A stretch of 64,000 nucleotides of DNA from Macrotrachela quadricornifera (taxonomy: Eukaryota > Rotifera > Eurotatoria > Philodinida > Philodinidae). The stretch is taken from contig JAJEKB010020179.1 of NCBI GenBank assembly GCA_022393335.1, positions 96,492-160,491 on the forward strand, read 5' to 3'. Of the stretch, positions 24,180 through 34,908 are shown piece after piece. The notes below the pieces were generated by a model. It was not told the DNA's origin, did not search any database, and was given only the letters and a program-made list of their open reading frames with translations. Both the position numbers and the translations under genes were made by a program. The stretch's first letter is position 1, and each line of letters opens with the position of its first letter.

Positions 24180-25670
24180 TCAAATGAAAGCTACCTAATG
24201 AAAAAAAATAGCGATTAAAAATCTCTGATTTTTATCGATTTTAATTGAAGATTTGTTTCAAAATAACTGGGTTAAAAATGTTGATTATAATCGATTTTAA
24301 TCTCGATTTAATTGTGTATCGTCGAGATAATAATTTTGATTAAATCACATAAAAACTACTCGTAAATCGATTACAATCAATTTTAAAGCACGTGATTTTT
24401 GGATTTTCAGTGAAAAATTTTAGGATTAAAATTAACAAATGCTGTGACGATAATCAACATTATCAATCCGATTATTCTGCACTATCATCCCTATTATCAT
24501 ATATATTGTAATCAGATTTTTAATTCATTACAATCATAGAGATCGATTTTAATCTGTGATTCATCTCTTTAACTGATTGTAGTGTAGTGCTTACTTTTTA
24601 ATCCATTTGAATCTATTCTTACCTTTTAATCGATCATAATTGATTCGTGTGAGATAATTCATTTTAATCAATTATTACTAACCAATCGATAGTAATTGAT
24701 TATTCTCAAATAATCGATTTTAATCAGACATATCGGAAAATAGCGCTTTTCTCGGAATTCGACTGCGAAACCTTCAAAAGTGCTATGATTTTCTCGATTT
24801 TCAGTGCTAAGAAACTATAAAGTTACCGTTGCGCTAAAGTCACATACGTATATTAAAGTTGAAGCTCCTATATAAATTGTTTTAAAATGAAATGACGCAA
24901 TTACATTAGAAATCGATTAAAATAGATTTTTTTCTCGGAAAACCTGAGCAACCCATTAAAAACTTGAATGATCTTTGTCTATTTCCGCGGAAATCGATTA
25001 GCTTTGATTATAAATCCGATTGAAATGTATTCAAATCATTATATGCGATTAAGTGCAGAGTGAAATCGAAGAAATCGATCGTCTCTAATCAAAAATTCGA
25101 TTGAAATCCAGTAAAATCATCAAGATCGATTGAGTCAAGATTAAAATCGGAGAAATGGATTTTTCCAATTACAAAATTTAATTAAAACCTAATTTTAGTC
25201 TGAATAACAGATTTCAATGATCAGAAAAAGATTTTTTTTCATAAGAAAACAAGAATGAAAATCACTTTTAATCAGATTTTTCTAAAAAAATTGGACAATT
25301 TAAAAACACATTGGGGGTCTTGTCCCAATAATCAAAAATAATTGGGATTTTAGGTAGAATATTTTCCACCAGGCATTAATTCAGATTCCAAACAATATTG
25401 TGATTGAATGCGCATAACCAAATTATATGTAAATGGTGATCCCTTAATCACATTTGCTAACATAGAGATTATAATCGACTATTGATATAAATCAGATTTT
25501 AATAAAAAAAAAGTAGTTTTAATCAATTGAAAATTAAACCATCAGATTTGTTGATGCCAAGATTTAAACTGATTTTTGAAGTTTTAATCGATTATACAAA
25601 TATAAATCTGATTTTAATTAAAAAAATTCGTTTTAATCGGTTGAAAATCAGTTCATTAGATTTGTTGATT
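24180..25670. repeat. Degenerate ATCGATT/TTAATC-rich satellite, left part
   Basis: The stretch is saturated with variants of AATCGATTTTAATC on both strands. From about 25468 units of ~113 bp can be aligned, with landmarks TAATCGATTAT, TATAAATCTGATTTTAAT, TTTTAATCGGTTGAAAAT and AGATTTGTTGAT. Earlier sequence carries the same motifs without clear period. No gene is present. The array continues after the inserted element at 26876-27150. Confidence 0.75.
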
Positions 25671-26875
25671 CCAGGTCTATCAAAACGGTATCGTTTGCGA
25701 ACCGAAAACGAACCGTAAAAGTGATCAAAACAGGATCTTTACGGTAGTATACCGGATCGATTCGGACCATTTTCGATTCGTTTGAACCCGTATTTCCTGG
25801 CACAGAAATACGTACCGTATTGTATCCGTATGGTAAACGCACCGTATTTGGCCGTTTTCTCTCCATTTACGGATAAAATTCGAATTTTAAGGTAGGATTC
25901 TAGTATGATCATACTATGAAATTGTGCCAGATCTTCTATTATCCATGCAAGATTTTATTGGAACTTCAAATATAGGTTTTCATCGATCTCAGCGCTCTGT
26001 TCTAATCTTTGATATTTCCCTTTCCTAATCAACCGTTTTTCATAATTTTCTTTGATTTTCCATCATTTTTTATCAAACACCATCACACCTGATTCATACC
26101 AACCATTACAACGATATTAGCAAAATGATATCTAAATAAAAACAATAAAAATGTAATATATAAAATTTCTACTTACATATACCACGATATTATTAAAATA
26201 TCTAAATAAAAATTAAAAGAAAGATTTTATATGTTAAATTTATAGTTGCTTATTCGACGGTAAAACTAAAATATTTAAAAAGAAAACAAACTTCGTATAT
26301 AAAGTTCTATTTATCTATTTGAGAATATTATAATAATATCTAAATAAAAAAAAGAATTTAACACGAAAACTTGATATTTCGCTTGTTCACGATAATTTTT
26401 AAATATCTGAATCTAAAGATAATAAAAATTATACATAGAAATTGTTTACTGCAATCGACAATGATGTTAAATAATCTATATGAAAAGTAAGATAGCAGAC
26501 TAAGTTCATGTCTATAAGCCTGTTTATCTTTATTGAGCTATGTTGACAAAGAAAAACTTTAGTTGCGCATGGTTAGGTATGACTTTGCAAGATTCTGATC
26601 ATCAAATTTTATTCAAATCTTATACTAATAATCTTATGAGATTTACTTTAGCATCTTATTATAAGATACATTAAAAACGGCTAAAAACGTCACTTAAACG
26701 GTGTTTCGTTCCGGTGTAGTGAATGGTGTATGCTAAACGGCCCGTAAAACGGCCTGTAATGTATCCGTATTTATGTAATTAACCGACACTCGTAAGTGAA
26801 AAATATCTGGACATCGTAAAGATGCCGTTTGTTATCGGTTTACCATTAGTTTACGGACCGTCAATATAGACCTGG
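25671..26875. mobile_element. 1.2-kb non-autonomous element with inverted termini in the satellite
   Basis: The element starts CCAGGTCTAT (25671-25680) and ends with its exact complement ATAGACCTGG (26866-26875); five bases further in, both ends carry ACGGT. Its composition differs sharply from the surrounding satellite and it is studded with CCGTAAA, CCGTATT and ACGGCC motifs near both ends, plausible transposase-binding repeats. No transposase frame is present. It interrupts a satellite unit: left flank ends TTGTTGAT, right flank resumes GATGGCAAG, while an uninterrupted unit reads TTGTTGATGCCAAG, so GAT is a likely target duplication. Superfamily not determined. Confidence 0.7.
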
Positions 26876-27150
26876 GATGGCAAGATTTTAATTGATTTTT
26901 AAAATTATAATCGATTATGAGTATAAATCTGATGAAAATCAAAAATAATCAATTTTAATTAGTCGAAAATCTCTAATCAGATTTGTTTCGATTACGATTT
27001 TAATCAATTTGCCAAATTATAATTAATTTCAAGTAAAAATTTGATTATAAATCAGATAATCGGTTGAAATCTTCCAAAAGTGATAATATTTTTAACCGAT
27101 TACTAAATTTAAATCAACTTTAATCTAATTATTTTCGAAAAACAGGATTT
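26876..27150. repeat. Degenerate ATCGATT-rich satellite, right part
   Basis: Continues the ~113-bp units of the left part after the 1.2-kb insertion, with landmarks TAATCGATTAT and TATAAATCTGAT, then fades into unique sequence. Confidence 0.65.
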
Positions 27151-27669
27151 TTTCAGAAAAAATTTAGAAAACTTATCTAAAATAAAAAATAATCGTGATT
27201 ATTGCAAGTATATTTTTTACTGGGTATGGTGTTGGATAGAATAATTAGCTCCCTATCTAATTATACAAGTAACGCTCGTCTGAAGACTCGCTCAGCTCTT
27301 TCTCGTAGAAATCGTGTTTTGTAAATTACCGTCAAGCTATTCATTTATAAAATTTTAAAAAATCGAAGTCAGATTCAAGTTCCTGGACATTAACGGTCAT
27401 TGACCAAACTTCATAAAAAACAAATGCTTTTTGTTAGAAATTTGTTGTTTGTTTAAAAAATTGATCGCCAAAAAAATTTCGAAAAACTAACATCAGATTT
27501 GGATTCGTCGACCTCAATTACCCTTCGGTCAACCCTTACAAAAAAAATTTCTTTTGTAAAAAAAGTGATCCTTTGTGTAAAAAATTGATTCTCAAAAAAA
27601 TTTTAAAAAACTAACACCAGATTCGAGTTCCTCGACCCTGATTACCCTTTGGTTAAGTTTTTTAGAAAA

Positions 27670-28400
27670 TATGAATAAAATGTTTTTTTGACCTTTTGCG
27701 GACATACAAGCAAGCAAGCAATCGATCAATCAATCAGACAATTTATGTTTACTGGGCTCTTCTCTACGAGAAAGAGAATAATAATCAGCGATGGTGTTCA
27801 TCACCCACCACGATGAAATCATCATTTCGTGATAAAACACCTATTTTCGATGAAAAATACCAAACCTCACCAATTCCTAACGTCAATTAATCAATGCTGA
27901 TACCATAACAATCAGCAATGGTGTTCATCACACACCACGATGAAATCATCACTTCGTGAAAAAACACCTATTTTCGATGAAAAATACCAAACCTCACCAA
28001 TTCCTAACATCAATTGATCAATGCTGATNNNNNNNNNNAAATACCAAACCTCACCAATTCCTAACATCAATTGATCAATGCTGATACCATAAAAATTAGC
28101 AGTAGTGTTCATCACCCACCACGATGAAATCATCATTTCATGAAAAAACACCTATTTTCGATGAAAAATACCAAACCTCACCAATTCCTAACATCAATTG
28201 ATCAATGCTGATACCACATGATCACCGAATAGACTTCAGATTCGAAGTCTCCGCATCGAATTACCTCTAGACATGTCTTTTTCGAAAAATCGATTTTCGA
28301 TGTTTTTTTGACCCTGCGGACATACAAGCAATCAATCAATCAAGCAGACAATTTATGTTTGCAAGACTCTTCTCTACGAGAAAGAGAATAAAAATACATA
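27670..28400. repeat. ~127-bp tandem repeat with flanking direct duplication and assembly gap
   Basis: Units beginning ATCAGCRATGGTGTTCATCA occur at 27784, 27911 and near 28095, each ending TCAATGCTGATACC. A run of ten N at 28029-28038 sits inside a unit, and about 47 bases before it are repeated directly after it, so the copy number is unreliable. Sequences outside the array, 27670-27783 and 28296-28390, are also direct duplicates (GCGGACATACAAGCAA and TCTTCTCTACGAGAAAGAGA). Frames over the array are not genes. Confidence 0.8.
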
Positions 28401-28720
28401 GAACTAAAAAAAAACTATTAAAGTAAGTAAATCATCCTGTGTAATATCGATTAGATAAATTTTGCACTAAAATTTCTACAATATCTCTCACACTTATGAA
28501 GAATATTATTTCGAAATATTATCAATAAAATCTTAATATCATATGCACTGTAATGCATATATCTTGTATAAAACGATAATTCTAATTTTGTCTCTCTATT
28601 ATGAATAGTACATCATATTAAAGTTTTGTACTATTGAAAGACAAATGTTCATGATTAAATTCATAATCTATTCAATTTCGTGTAAATATAATCAATATTT
28701 ATAAATTAGTTTACTTACAT

Positions 28721-29070
28721 TTAAGACAGAGCAAGTACATGTACTTGTACGTGAATGACTGTACTTGGGCCCGTACTTGTGCTTGTCCTACCTCTGACTC
28801 AGGGTCCAATTAGATTCCAAGGAAGCTTATCTTCACTATTATGCATTTGGTGAATAGGGTTCTATGACTGTTTTGATAGAGGATGTTGAGACGAACAAAA
28901 GTCCCCGTAGACAACAATATTGTTTCTGTGGTGCATAAGCAAGAAAAATGACCCTGAAATCTCATTGGTTTAGAATGGTCGCATCAGACTTGGACAGAAA
29001 CAAGTGGAGCGGATAGATTTATGTCAAGTACAAGTACTTGTACTTGTACTTGTCCTACCTCTGCTTTAAG
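28721..29070. repeat. CAAGTAC/GTACTTG-rich element, MITE-like
   Basis: Starts TTAAGACAGAGCAAGTAC and ends TTGTCCTACCTCTGCTTTAAG, an inverted arrangement of CAGAG plus CAAGTAC motifs bounded by TTAA-like bases. The string TTGTCCTACCTCTG also occurs at 28783-28796, so the structure may be two elements or a nested copy. Between them lies ~200 bp of more balanced composition. No protein is encoded. Confidence 0.5.
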
Positions 29071-29181
29071 ACTAATTAGACAATTTCGTTCTCTCCATTT
29101 CTCTTCATTTATTTGAAATGAATGACAAACATTCAATAATTAATTAATGAAACCAATTAGACGATTCTATGACCATATATC

Positions 29182-29285
29182 TATATAAATACAGCTCTTT
29201 TTCATATCCTCATCATTCAGGATCCTATTCAACCATCAATAACAATCAAGTCAAGTCCATTCAACACAATACAATACAATTCAAG
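29182..29285 (+). promoter_or_regulatory. Orphan core promoter and leader exon
   Basis: TATATAAA at 29182-29189 is followed 29 bases later by CATCATTCA (29211-29219), the same pair that precedes the oxidoreductase gene at 59400. An ATG-free leader rich in CAA then ends in a consensus donor CAAG|GTAAGT at 29285/29286. A polypyrimidine-AG acceptor occurs near 29632, but the ATG after it opens only a six-codon frame. No plus-strand gene follows; instead the minus-strand ART-TPR gene ends at 29926. Probably the head of a gene lost by rearrangement. Confidence 0.5.
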
Positions 29286-29925
29286 GTAAGTTTGTTCTCT
29301 TTGGTTTTTCCGATTTTGTGAAATACGGTCTGAAAGAGTGTTTAGGGTTAGAAATTTGTACTCCCCCTCCAGACCGTGACTGACACACTTGATGACCTTT
29401 GCCACACACCTTGAGCAATGGGCAAAATTAGCGTCACCATTAGGACAGCGGCCGACACTGCAATAACTCTTACTATTCTAGTATAGACTGGAATCTATGA
29501 AGAACTAAAACCCATCATAGACACTTATTTGGACAAATTTTGTATATCTGGTTTACAATGTACGCAGTTTCATCATGTTTCACATTTTTAATCCCGCAAG
29601 CATTGCCCTGAAAGCTTTTTTTTCTTTTTAGATTTATTTCCGAAATATATATTCAACGACGATGTATATGTTAGATTTATGATCCAAGATGTTTATTATC
29701 TTAATAATATAGAGAAACGCTCGTAATGAGCGAAATGCAAACATATCCGTGAAGATTTGTTATACATGTACGTATGTACATGCACTGCCTTACCGGTCGG
29801 CAGTGTCCATTGTGTTTCAATTATTACAGAGAATTTTTCTGTACGCGCCTGCGAGAAAGAGTATCAAAGAAAGAGGCAATTCAGGTAAGTGGAAACGATT
29901 TTCCTTTTATTCATCAAATAAAACG

Positions 29926-32900
29926 TCACAATTTCTTTCGTACAAATTCTATGCTCTCTCGCACACTCTTAAGATCGGGATGATTTGAAGGTAATGAACG
30001 TTGTCGAATGTTAAGAGCACGTTCATACAATGAGAGTGCTTTCGAGTAATTGCCCATACTTCTGTACACCCAAGCGATGTTGTTGTAAGAAGTAGCGAAA
30101 TCAAGATGATTTGCAGGAATGGTTTTTTGACGAATTTCAAGTGATTTTTCGTAAAATGAAAGTGCTTTAGAATACTCTCCCATGTTGTCATACACCAAAC
30201 CGATATTGTTGTAGGAAGTAGCCAATGAAGGATGATTTTCAGGAAGAGTTTTTTGATAGATTTCAAGTGCTTTTTCGTGGAATGAAAGTGCTTTAGAATA
30301 CTCTCCCATGTTGTCATACACCACACCGATGCTGTTATAGGAAGTAGCCAAATCAGGATGATTTGCAGGAAGAGTTTTTTCACGAATTTCAAGTGCTTTT
30401 TCGTAAAACGAAAGTGCTTTAGAATACTCTTCCATGTTTTTATACACCAAACCGATGTTGTTGTAGGAAGTAGCCACTGAAGGATGATTTGCAGAAAGAG
30501 TTTTTCGATCGATTTCAAGTACTTTTTCGTAAAACGAAAGTGCTTTAGAATACTCTCCCATATTGTCATACACCTGACCGATGTTGTTGTAGGAAGTAGC
30601 CAAATCAGGATGATTCGCAGAAAGAGTTCTTTGACGAATTTCAAGTGCTTTTTCGTGAAATGAAAGTGCTTTAGAATACTCTCCCATCTTGTCACACACC
30701 AAACCGATGTTGTTGTAGGAAGTAGCCAATGAAGGATGATTTTCAGGAAGTGTTTTTTCACGAATTTCAAGTGCTTTTTCGTAAAACGAAAGTGCTTTAG
30801 AATACTCTCCCATGTTGTCATACATCCCACCGATGTTGTTGTAGGAAGAAGCCACTGAAGGATGATTTGCAGGAAGAGTTTTTTGATAGATTTCAAGTGC
30901 TTTTTCGAGAAACGAAAGTGCTTTAGAATACTCTCCCATGTTGTAATACACCGCACCGATGTTGTTGTAGGCAGTAGCCAAATCAGGATGATTTGCAGGA
31001 AGAGTTTTTTGACGAATTTCAAGTGCTTTTTCGTGAAATGAAAGTGCTTTAGAATACTCTCCCATCTTGTTACACACCAAACCGATGTTGCTGTAGGAAG
31101 TAGCCAATGAAGGATGATTTGCAGGAAGAGTTTTTTGATAGATTTCAAGTGCTTTTTCGTAAAACGAAAGTGCTTTAGAATACTCTCCCATCTTGTCACA
31201 CACCAAACCGATGTTGCTGTAGGAAGTAGCCAATGAAGGATGATTTGCAGGAAGAGTTTTTTGATAGATTTCAAGTGCTTTTTCGTAAAACGAAAGTGCT
31301 TTAGAATACTCTCCCATGTTATAATACACCGCACCGATGCTGTTGTAGGATTGAGCCAATGAAGGATGATTTGCAGAAAGAGTTTTTTTTAAAATTTCAA
31401 GTGCCTTTTCGGAAAACGAAAGTGCTTTAGAATACTCTCCCATGTTTTTATACACCAAACCGATGTTGTTGTAGGAAGTAGCCAAATGAGGATGATTTGC
31501 AGGAAGAGTTTTTTCACGAATTTCAAGCCCTCTTTCATAGTACCAGATGGCCTTCTCATAATCACCTTGATCATTTTTAACATATCCAAGACAAATATAA
31601 TAAAGTGCTTTATCACTCTCATCGGATGTCTGTTCAAGTAATAATGTGTACAGTTCTTCAGCTCTATCCGACTTTTTCAAGTCAAGCAACAATTTACCTA
31701 TTCGTTCCCATCCTGTCCCACTAGCACTTTCCTGTATATACTTCGTAAGTGTTCGAAGTTGTTGATCATCATCAGATGTTAGTGTAAGTTCCACTTGATA
31801 AAGTGGCTTATTTGTGTCGTATTGTTTATATTTATCAATACGGAAGACGGTGTTCATAGAGAAGAGAATTTCTTCTTCCGTCGTGTAATAACTGAATTCT
31901 TTGATGGTAGCGAAAGGAGTGGAAGAAACAGAAGGATCAACAGAAATTTGAAAGAGAATGCCAACCGTATCAGTTTTTGTTAAGGCACCATTGGCGAATC
32001 CGAGAGAAACTTCTCGATTTGTGCTAGTGGATAGAAAGTTGTTGAAGGACATCAGTCCACCTTTTGTTTTACAAAGTTTGTCAAAATCCTCGGTTGATAG
32101 ACCTTGTCCACGATAAATTATTAAGGGTTTACCTTTGTAACCACTAAACTGTTGTCGATGTAAATGTTGGATTTGTTGATGAAGATCACGTATGAAAAAT
32201 CCCATGTTAATAATGGTATCAACTTCGAATGTTCGAAGTGCTCGATTGAGCATTTGATACGTAAAACACTCACGTGTATACCACCAGACTGCGAATTTTG
32301 GATGATATGTATGTTTGAATTCATCAATAATATTTAATTGAGCTACATTATCATCGTAAAATTTACGACAATAGTTTACTAGATATTTTATGGATTCTTG
32401 ATCATGTTCCATTTGTAGGAAAATATCCTTGAATAATTGAGTGTACATAAAATCGGGCTCCAGTTGATTTAAATCTTGACTGGAAGTCCCTTCATTCACT
32501 GTGATAAAACTGACAGGAATGGAATCTTGGTCACATTGTTTCACAGCCATTTGTAATGCTTCACAAATGGGTGTAATAGATGTATGTACACCCTTAATTT
32601 TCTTCCATTGTTTTACCCATTGCTCGTGATGGGATTCGTTACCACAAAAAATGTAAATGGAATCTAATTTTGACATACTATGAATATGAGGAACTAAATT
32701 TTGACCCAATGTTCCTGATGTAATAACGAATGCCTTCTCATTATCAATATCATTGAGCAGTTGAATGCATTGTTCGGGTTTAGTAAAGATATTGATGTCG
32801 TTCACAACAGTTCTTAATTGTGCCAATGCATGTTGAGAATCCTTGTTTGATTCGTGGATATTGGCATCGATCCAGATTAATAAATAATTTTGAGGAATCC

Positions 32901-33078
32901 GCCGCCGACGATTGATAGTACGGTCAGCTGTTGTTGCAGTTAAACCAGATGTTTTTGGTGTTGCCGTTAAACAAGATGTTTTTGGTGTTGCAGTTAAACC
33001 AGATGTTTTTGGTGTTGCAGTTAAACCAGATGTTTTCGGTGTTGCAGTAATATGTGCTTTTGATTTTTGGGAACCCAT
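29926..33078 (-). CDS. Receiver-like / ADP-ribosyltransferase / TPR protein
   Basis: An intronless 1050-aa protein. Residues 10-48 are decapeptide-like repeats around TATPKTSGL. Residues ~62-200 alternate strands and helices (YLLIWIDANI, AFVITSGTLG, SIYIFCGNES), resembling a receiver-like Rossmann domain often fused to bdelloid ARTs. Residues ~205-435 form an R-S-E class ART: Arg323 in IIYRGQ, FLSTST (350-352) and the TTEEEILF loop with Glu401 and Glu403, the ExE that in this class modifies arginine using NAD+. Residues ~498-1050 are 13 TPR units of 42 aa of the kinesin-light-chain type (EYSKALSFYEKALEI, NHPSLATSYNNIG). Units 3 and 4 are nearly identical in DNA, so expansion is recent. TPRs usually bind partner proteins. 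No signal peptide or membrane segment. Confidence 0.9.
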   Translation of the reverse strand: MGSQKSKAHITATPKTSGLTATPKTSGLTATPKTSCLTATPKTSGLTATTADRTINRRRRIPQNYLLIWIDANIHESNKDSQHALAQLRTVVNDINIFTKPEQCIQLLNDIDNEKAFVITSGTLGQNLVPHIHSMSKLDSIYIFCGNESHHEQWVKQWKKIKGVHTSITPICEALQMAVKQCDQDSIPVSFITVNEGTSSQDLNQLEPDFMYTQLFKDIFLQMEHDQESIKYLVNYCRKFYDDNVAQLNIIDEFKHTYHPKFAVWWYTRECFTYQMLNRALRTFEVDTIINMGFFIRDLHQQIQHLHRQQFSGYKGKPLIIYRGQGLSTEDFDKLCKTKGGLMSFNNFLSTSTNREVSLGFANGALTKTDTVGILFQISVDPSVSSTPFATIKEFSYYTTEEEILFSMNTVFRIDKYKQYDTNKPLYQVELTLTSDDDQQLRTLTKYIQESASGTGWERIGKLLLDLKKSDRAEELYTLLLEQTSDESDKALYYICLGYVKNDQGDYEKAIWYYERGLEIREKTLPANHPHLATSYNNIGLVYKNMGEYSKALSFSEKALEILKKTLSANHPSLAQSYNSIGAVYYNMGEYSKALSFYEKALEIYQKTLPANHPSLATSYSNIGLVCDKMGEYSKALSFYEKALEIYQKTLPANHPSLATSYSNIGLVCNKMGEYSKALSFHEKALEIRQKTLPANHPDLATAYNNIGAVYYNMGEYSKALSFLEKALEIYQKTLPANHPSVASSYNNIGGMYDNMGEYSKALSFYEKALEIREKTLPENHPSLATSYNNIGLVCDKMGEYSKALSFHEKALEIRQRTLSANHPDLATSYNNIGQVYDNMGEYSKALSFYEKVLEIDRKTLSANHPSVATSYNNIGLVYKNMEEYSKALSFYEKALEIREKTLPANHPDLATSYNSIGVVYDNMGEYSKALSFHEKALEIYQKTLPENHPSLATSYNNIGLVYDNMGEYSKALSFYEKSLEIRQKTIPANHLDFATSYNNIAWVYRSMGNYSKALSLYERALNIRQRSLPSNHPDLKSVRESIEFVRKKL

Positions 33079-33371
33079 AATTTATTGAACGATATGTTAA
33101 TCACCTATGTAAAATTATGTGTACTTAATTATTGTTTAAATAAAGAGAGTTCACATTATTTATGTATATAGACATACTGACGAGGGAATATATTTAGGCG
33201 TTTAAGTCGTTTAGACTACATCCTTTCGTGATAAGTAGACCTCAAAGAGATATGCAATACCTAAAAAACTTATGTACATTTGGACATTTCCTTAAAAATT
33301 GTAGCCATCTGAGTAAAATTTCAGCCCGTAGCTCCGTATATATCAATAAATTAAAAGATATTATTTCAAGC
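33079..33371. other. Upstream region of the ART-TPR gene
   Basis: Short A+T-rich leader region, then sequence flanking the long inverted repeat. TATTTATGTATATAGAC near 33157 is only vaguely TATA-like. No gene seen. Confidence 0.35.
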
Positions 33372-34003
33372 TGACGAGGAAAACGCCAGAAGTGATTCAC
33401 CACTTTTGAGGTCATATTTTGAGCATAGGTAAAGAACCTGAAAACTAGCATAGTCTTGAGAGGATTCAGACCCATGGGCCTGTGGAGCTGAGTTATAACC
33501 GTCTCACTAGAATTTTGCCGTAGAGTATTGGTTTATCTACAAAATCAAATCAATGAATTTCAACCCTCAATTTTGCCCATAAAGAAGTTTAAAGACTACT
33601 AAAAAATGCTGAAAGATTCAGATAAAATGAATACATCCTTCTTAAGATATTGACTTTTCAAAAACCGCCGGTTACTTGATAAGAATTAATAGAACCTCAA
33701 TTTATTATAAAGCCAATAGATTAAGATAGATGCATTCATTTTGCTTAAAACTTTCAGCATATTTTAGTGGCTTTTAGACTTCTTCATGGGCAAAATTGAG
33801 GGTTGAAATTCATTGAATTAACTTTGTAGGTAAACCACTATCCTACGGCAAAAATTCAGTAAAACGGTTATAACTCAGCCCTACAGGCGCACGGACCTGA
33901 ATCTTCGTAGGACTACGCTAGTGTCGAGGTTCCGTACTTATGCTCAAAATATGAGCTCAAAAGCGGTGAATCACTTCTGGCGGTTTCCTCCTGAGTTTTA
34001 GCC
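33372..34003. mobile_element. Foldback element, ~265-bp inverted arms
   Basis: Bases ~33372-33636 recur inverted at ~33740-34003 with a ~100-bp spacer. Shared blocks include GCCAGAAGTGATTCACC, TATTTTGAGCATA, GAGTTATAACCGT and CAACCCTCAATTTTGCCCAT, each with its complement in the other arm. Identity by eye is around 75-80% with small gaps. Neither arm encodes a protein. Fits a foldback transposon remnant. Confidence 0.8.
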
Positions 34004-34200
34004 CACAGATAAGTATATTTATGACTAGAATGTTCTGAAAACGTCTCTATCAATTTTGAACCGGGATGCCATACTTATAGTTTTGTAGAGCCCACTGAGG
34101 CACATCGAATGGTATATAAGAACAGTCGTTTTCATTATACTTTGATGTTTTGAAGGTCCTAACAATGATACCCATAGATATGCTGATCATTAGTATGTCT

Positions 34201-34640
34201 TAAGACAAGTAACGCTAGTCAGTGTGACTCGCTTAACCCCCGACTGAATTTCACTTATCGTTATCTCTTACCGTTCGCTGGACTCTGCTCTGTTAACTAT
34301 GCTCGATACATGTACACATGCACGGATTGCTAGTGACGACTATTCCATAAGATCCAGTCTTTAAACTATTTGTTAAGACTTTCATATGGCAACATGAAGC
34401 ATAGGTCACAGTCAATTATCGTTATCCCTGCTTCACTCCACTCTTAACTTCTCGATTTTCTATATGATGTCAGCATAGGCCAGTGTAATGCCTCATTTTT
34501 TTGCTCATAAAATCGTTTAAAGATAATATAAAAACCAAAGCAAATTTAACAAAATAGAGGCTAGTCATTCGTCGGCGCCCCTACGGGACACCACTCACGG
34601 CTAGTCGCTCCCATGCTGAATTAGGCCTGGATAGGGTCAA
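34201..34640. repeat. Dispersed repeat, GTAACGCT...TCGGCG type
   Basis: Begins near 34207 with GTAACGCTAGTCAGTGTGACTCG and ends near 34600 with TCGGCGCCCCTACGG. A diverged relative with the same two ends in the same order is at about 41637-41905, and the left end alone occurs at 27266 (GTAACGCTCGTCTGAAGACT, then CGCTC). No coding capacity. Family unknown. Confidence 0.5.
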
Positions 34641-34849
34641 ACTTGGACAGATGTTAAGCTTGGGTAGTATTAAGCATGTTACAAAAATTCAATGAAAAGT
34701 TTTGGTTTTTTTAATTATCTTGTCGGCATGGACAGTTTCAAGCGAGTGTACTAACCATTTTCTGAAGATGGCATCAAATAGTGTAAATGTTGCTGTTTAA
34801 AGTAAGATGTCACTGAGATGTGTGGTATCTTTTAATTATGTGATTAGCT

Positions 34850-34908
34850 CTTTGCATGAAGAGCATACCATAAACTGGTTTTGGGTTTGTTCTTCGTGCA
34901 AAGAGTCT
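34850..34908. repeat. Hairpin with 18-bp arms
   Basis: CTCTTTGCATGAAGAGCA is followed 22 bases later by TGTTCTTCGTGCAAAGAG, complementary but for two positions. It explains why both strands show open frames here (34807-35030). The surrounding 34640-35740 has no gene; 35440-35640 holds several GCGTCTAGACGC-like palindromic motifs shared with 46960-47140. Confidence 0.6.

Noticed and set aside
27696..28151. Open frames over the tandem array
   Set aside because: Repeat DNA read across an N gap; one frame includes undefined residues.
29749..29988. Cys-containing plus-strand frames next to the ART-TPR 3' end
   Set aside because: They run into the antisense of a well-supported gene; an exon ending at the GTAAGT near 29885 is possible, but no partner exon was found.
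29949..31334. A 461-codon second open frame on the minus strand inside the ART-TPR gene
   Set aside because: The 126-bp TPR repeats have a length divisible by three, so an alternative frame stays open in each unit; residues are shadow translations of the TPRs.
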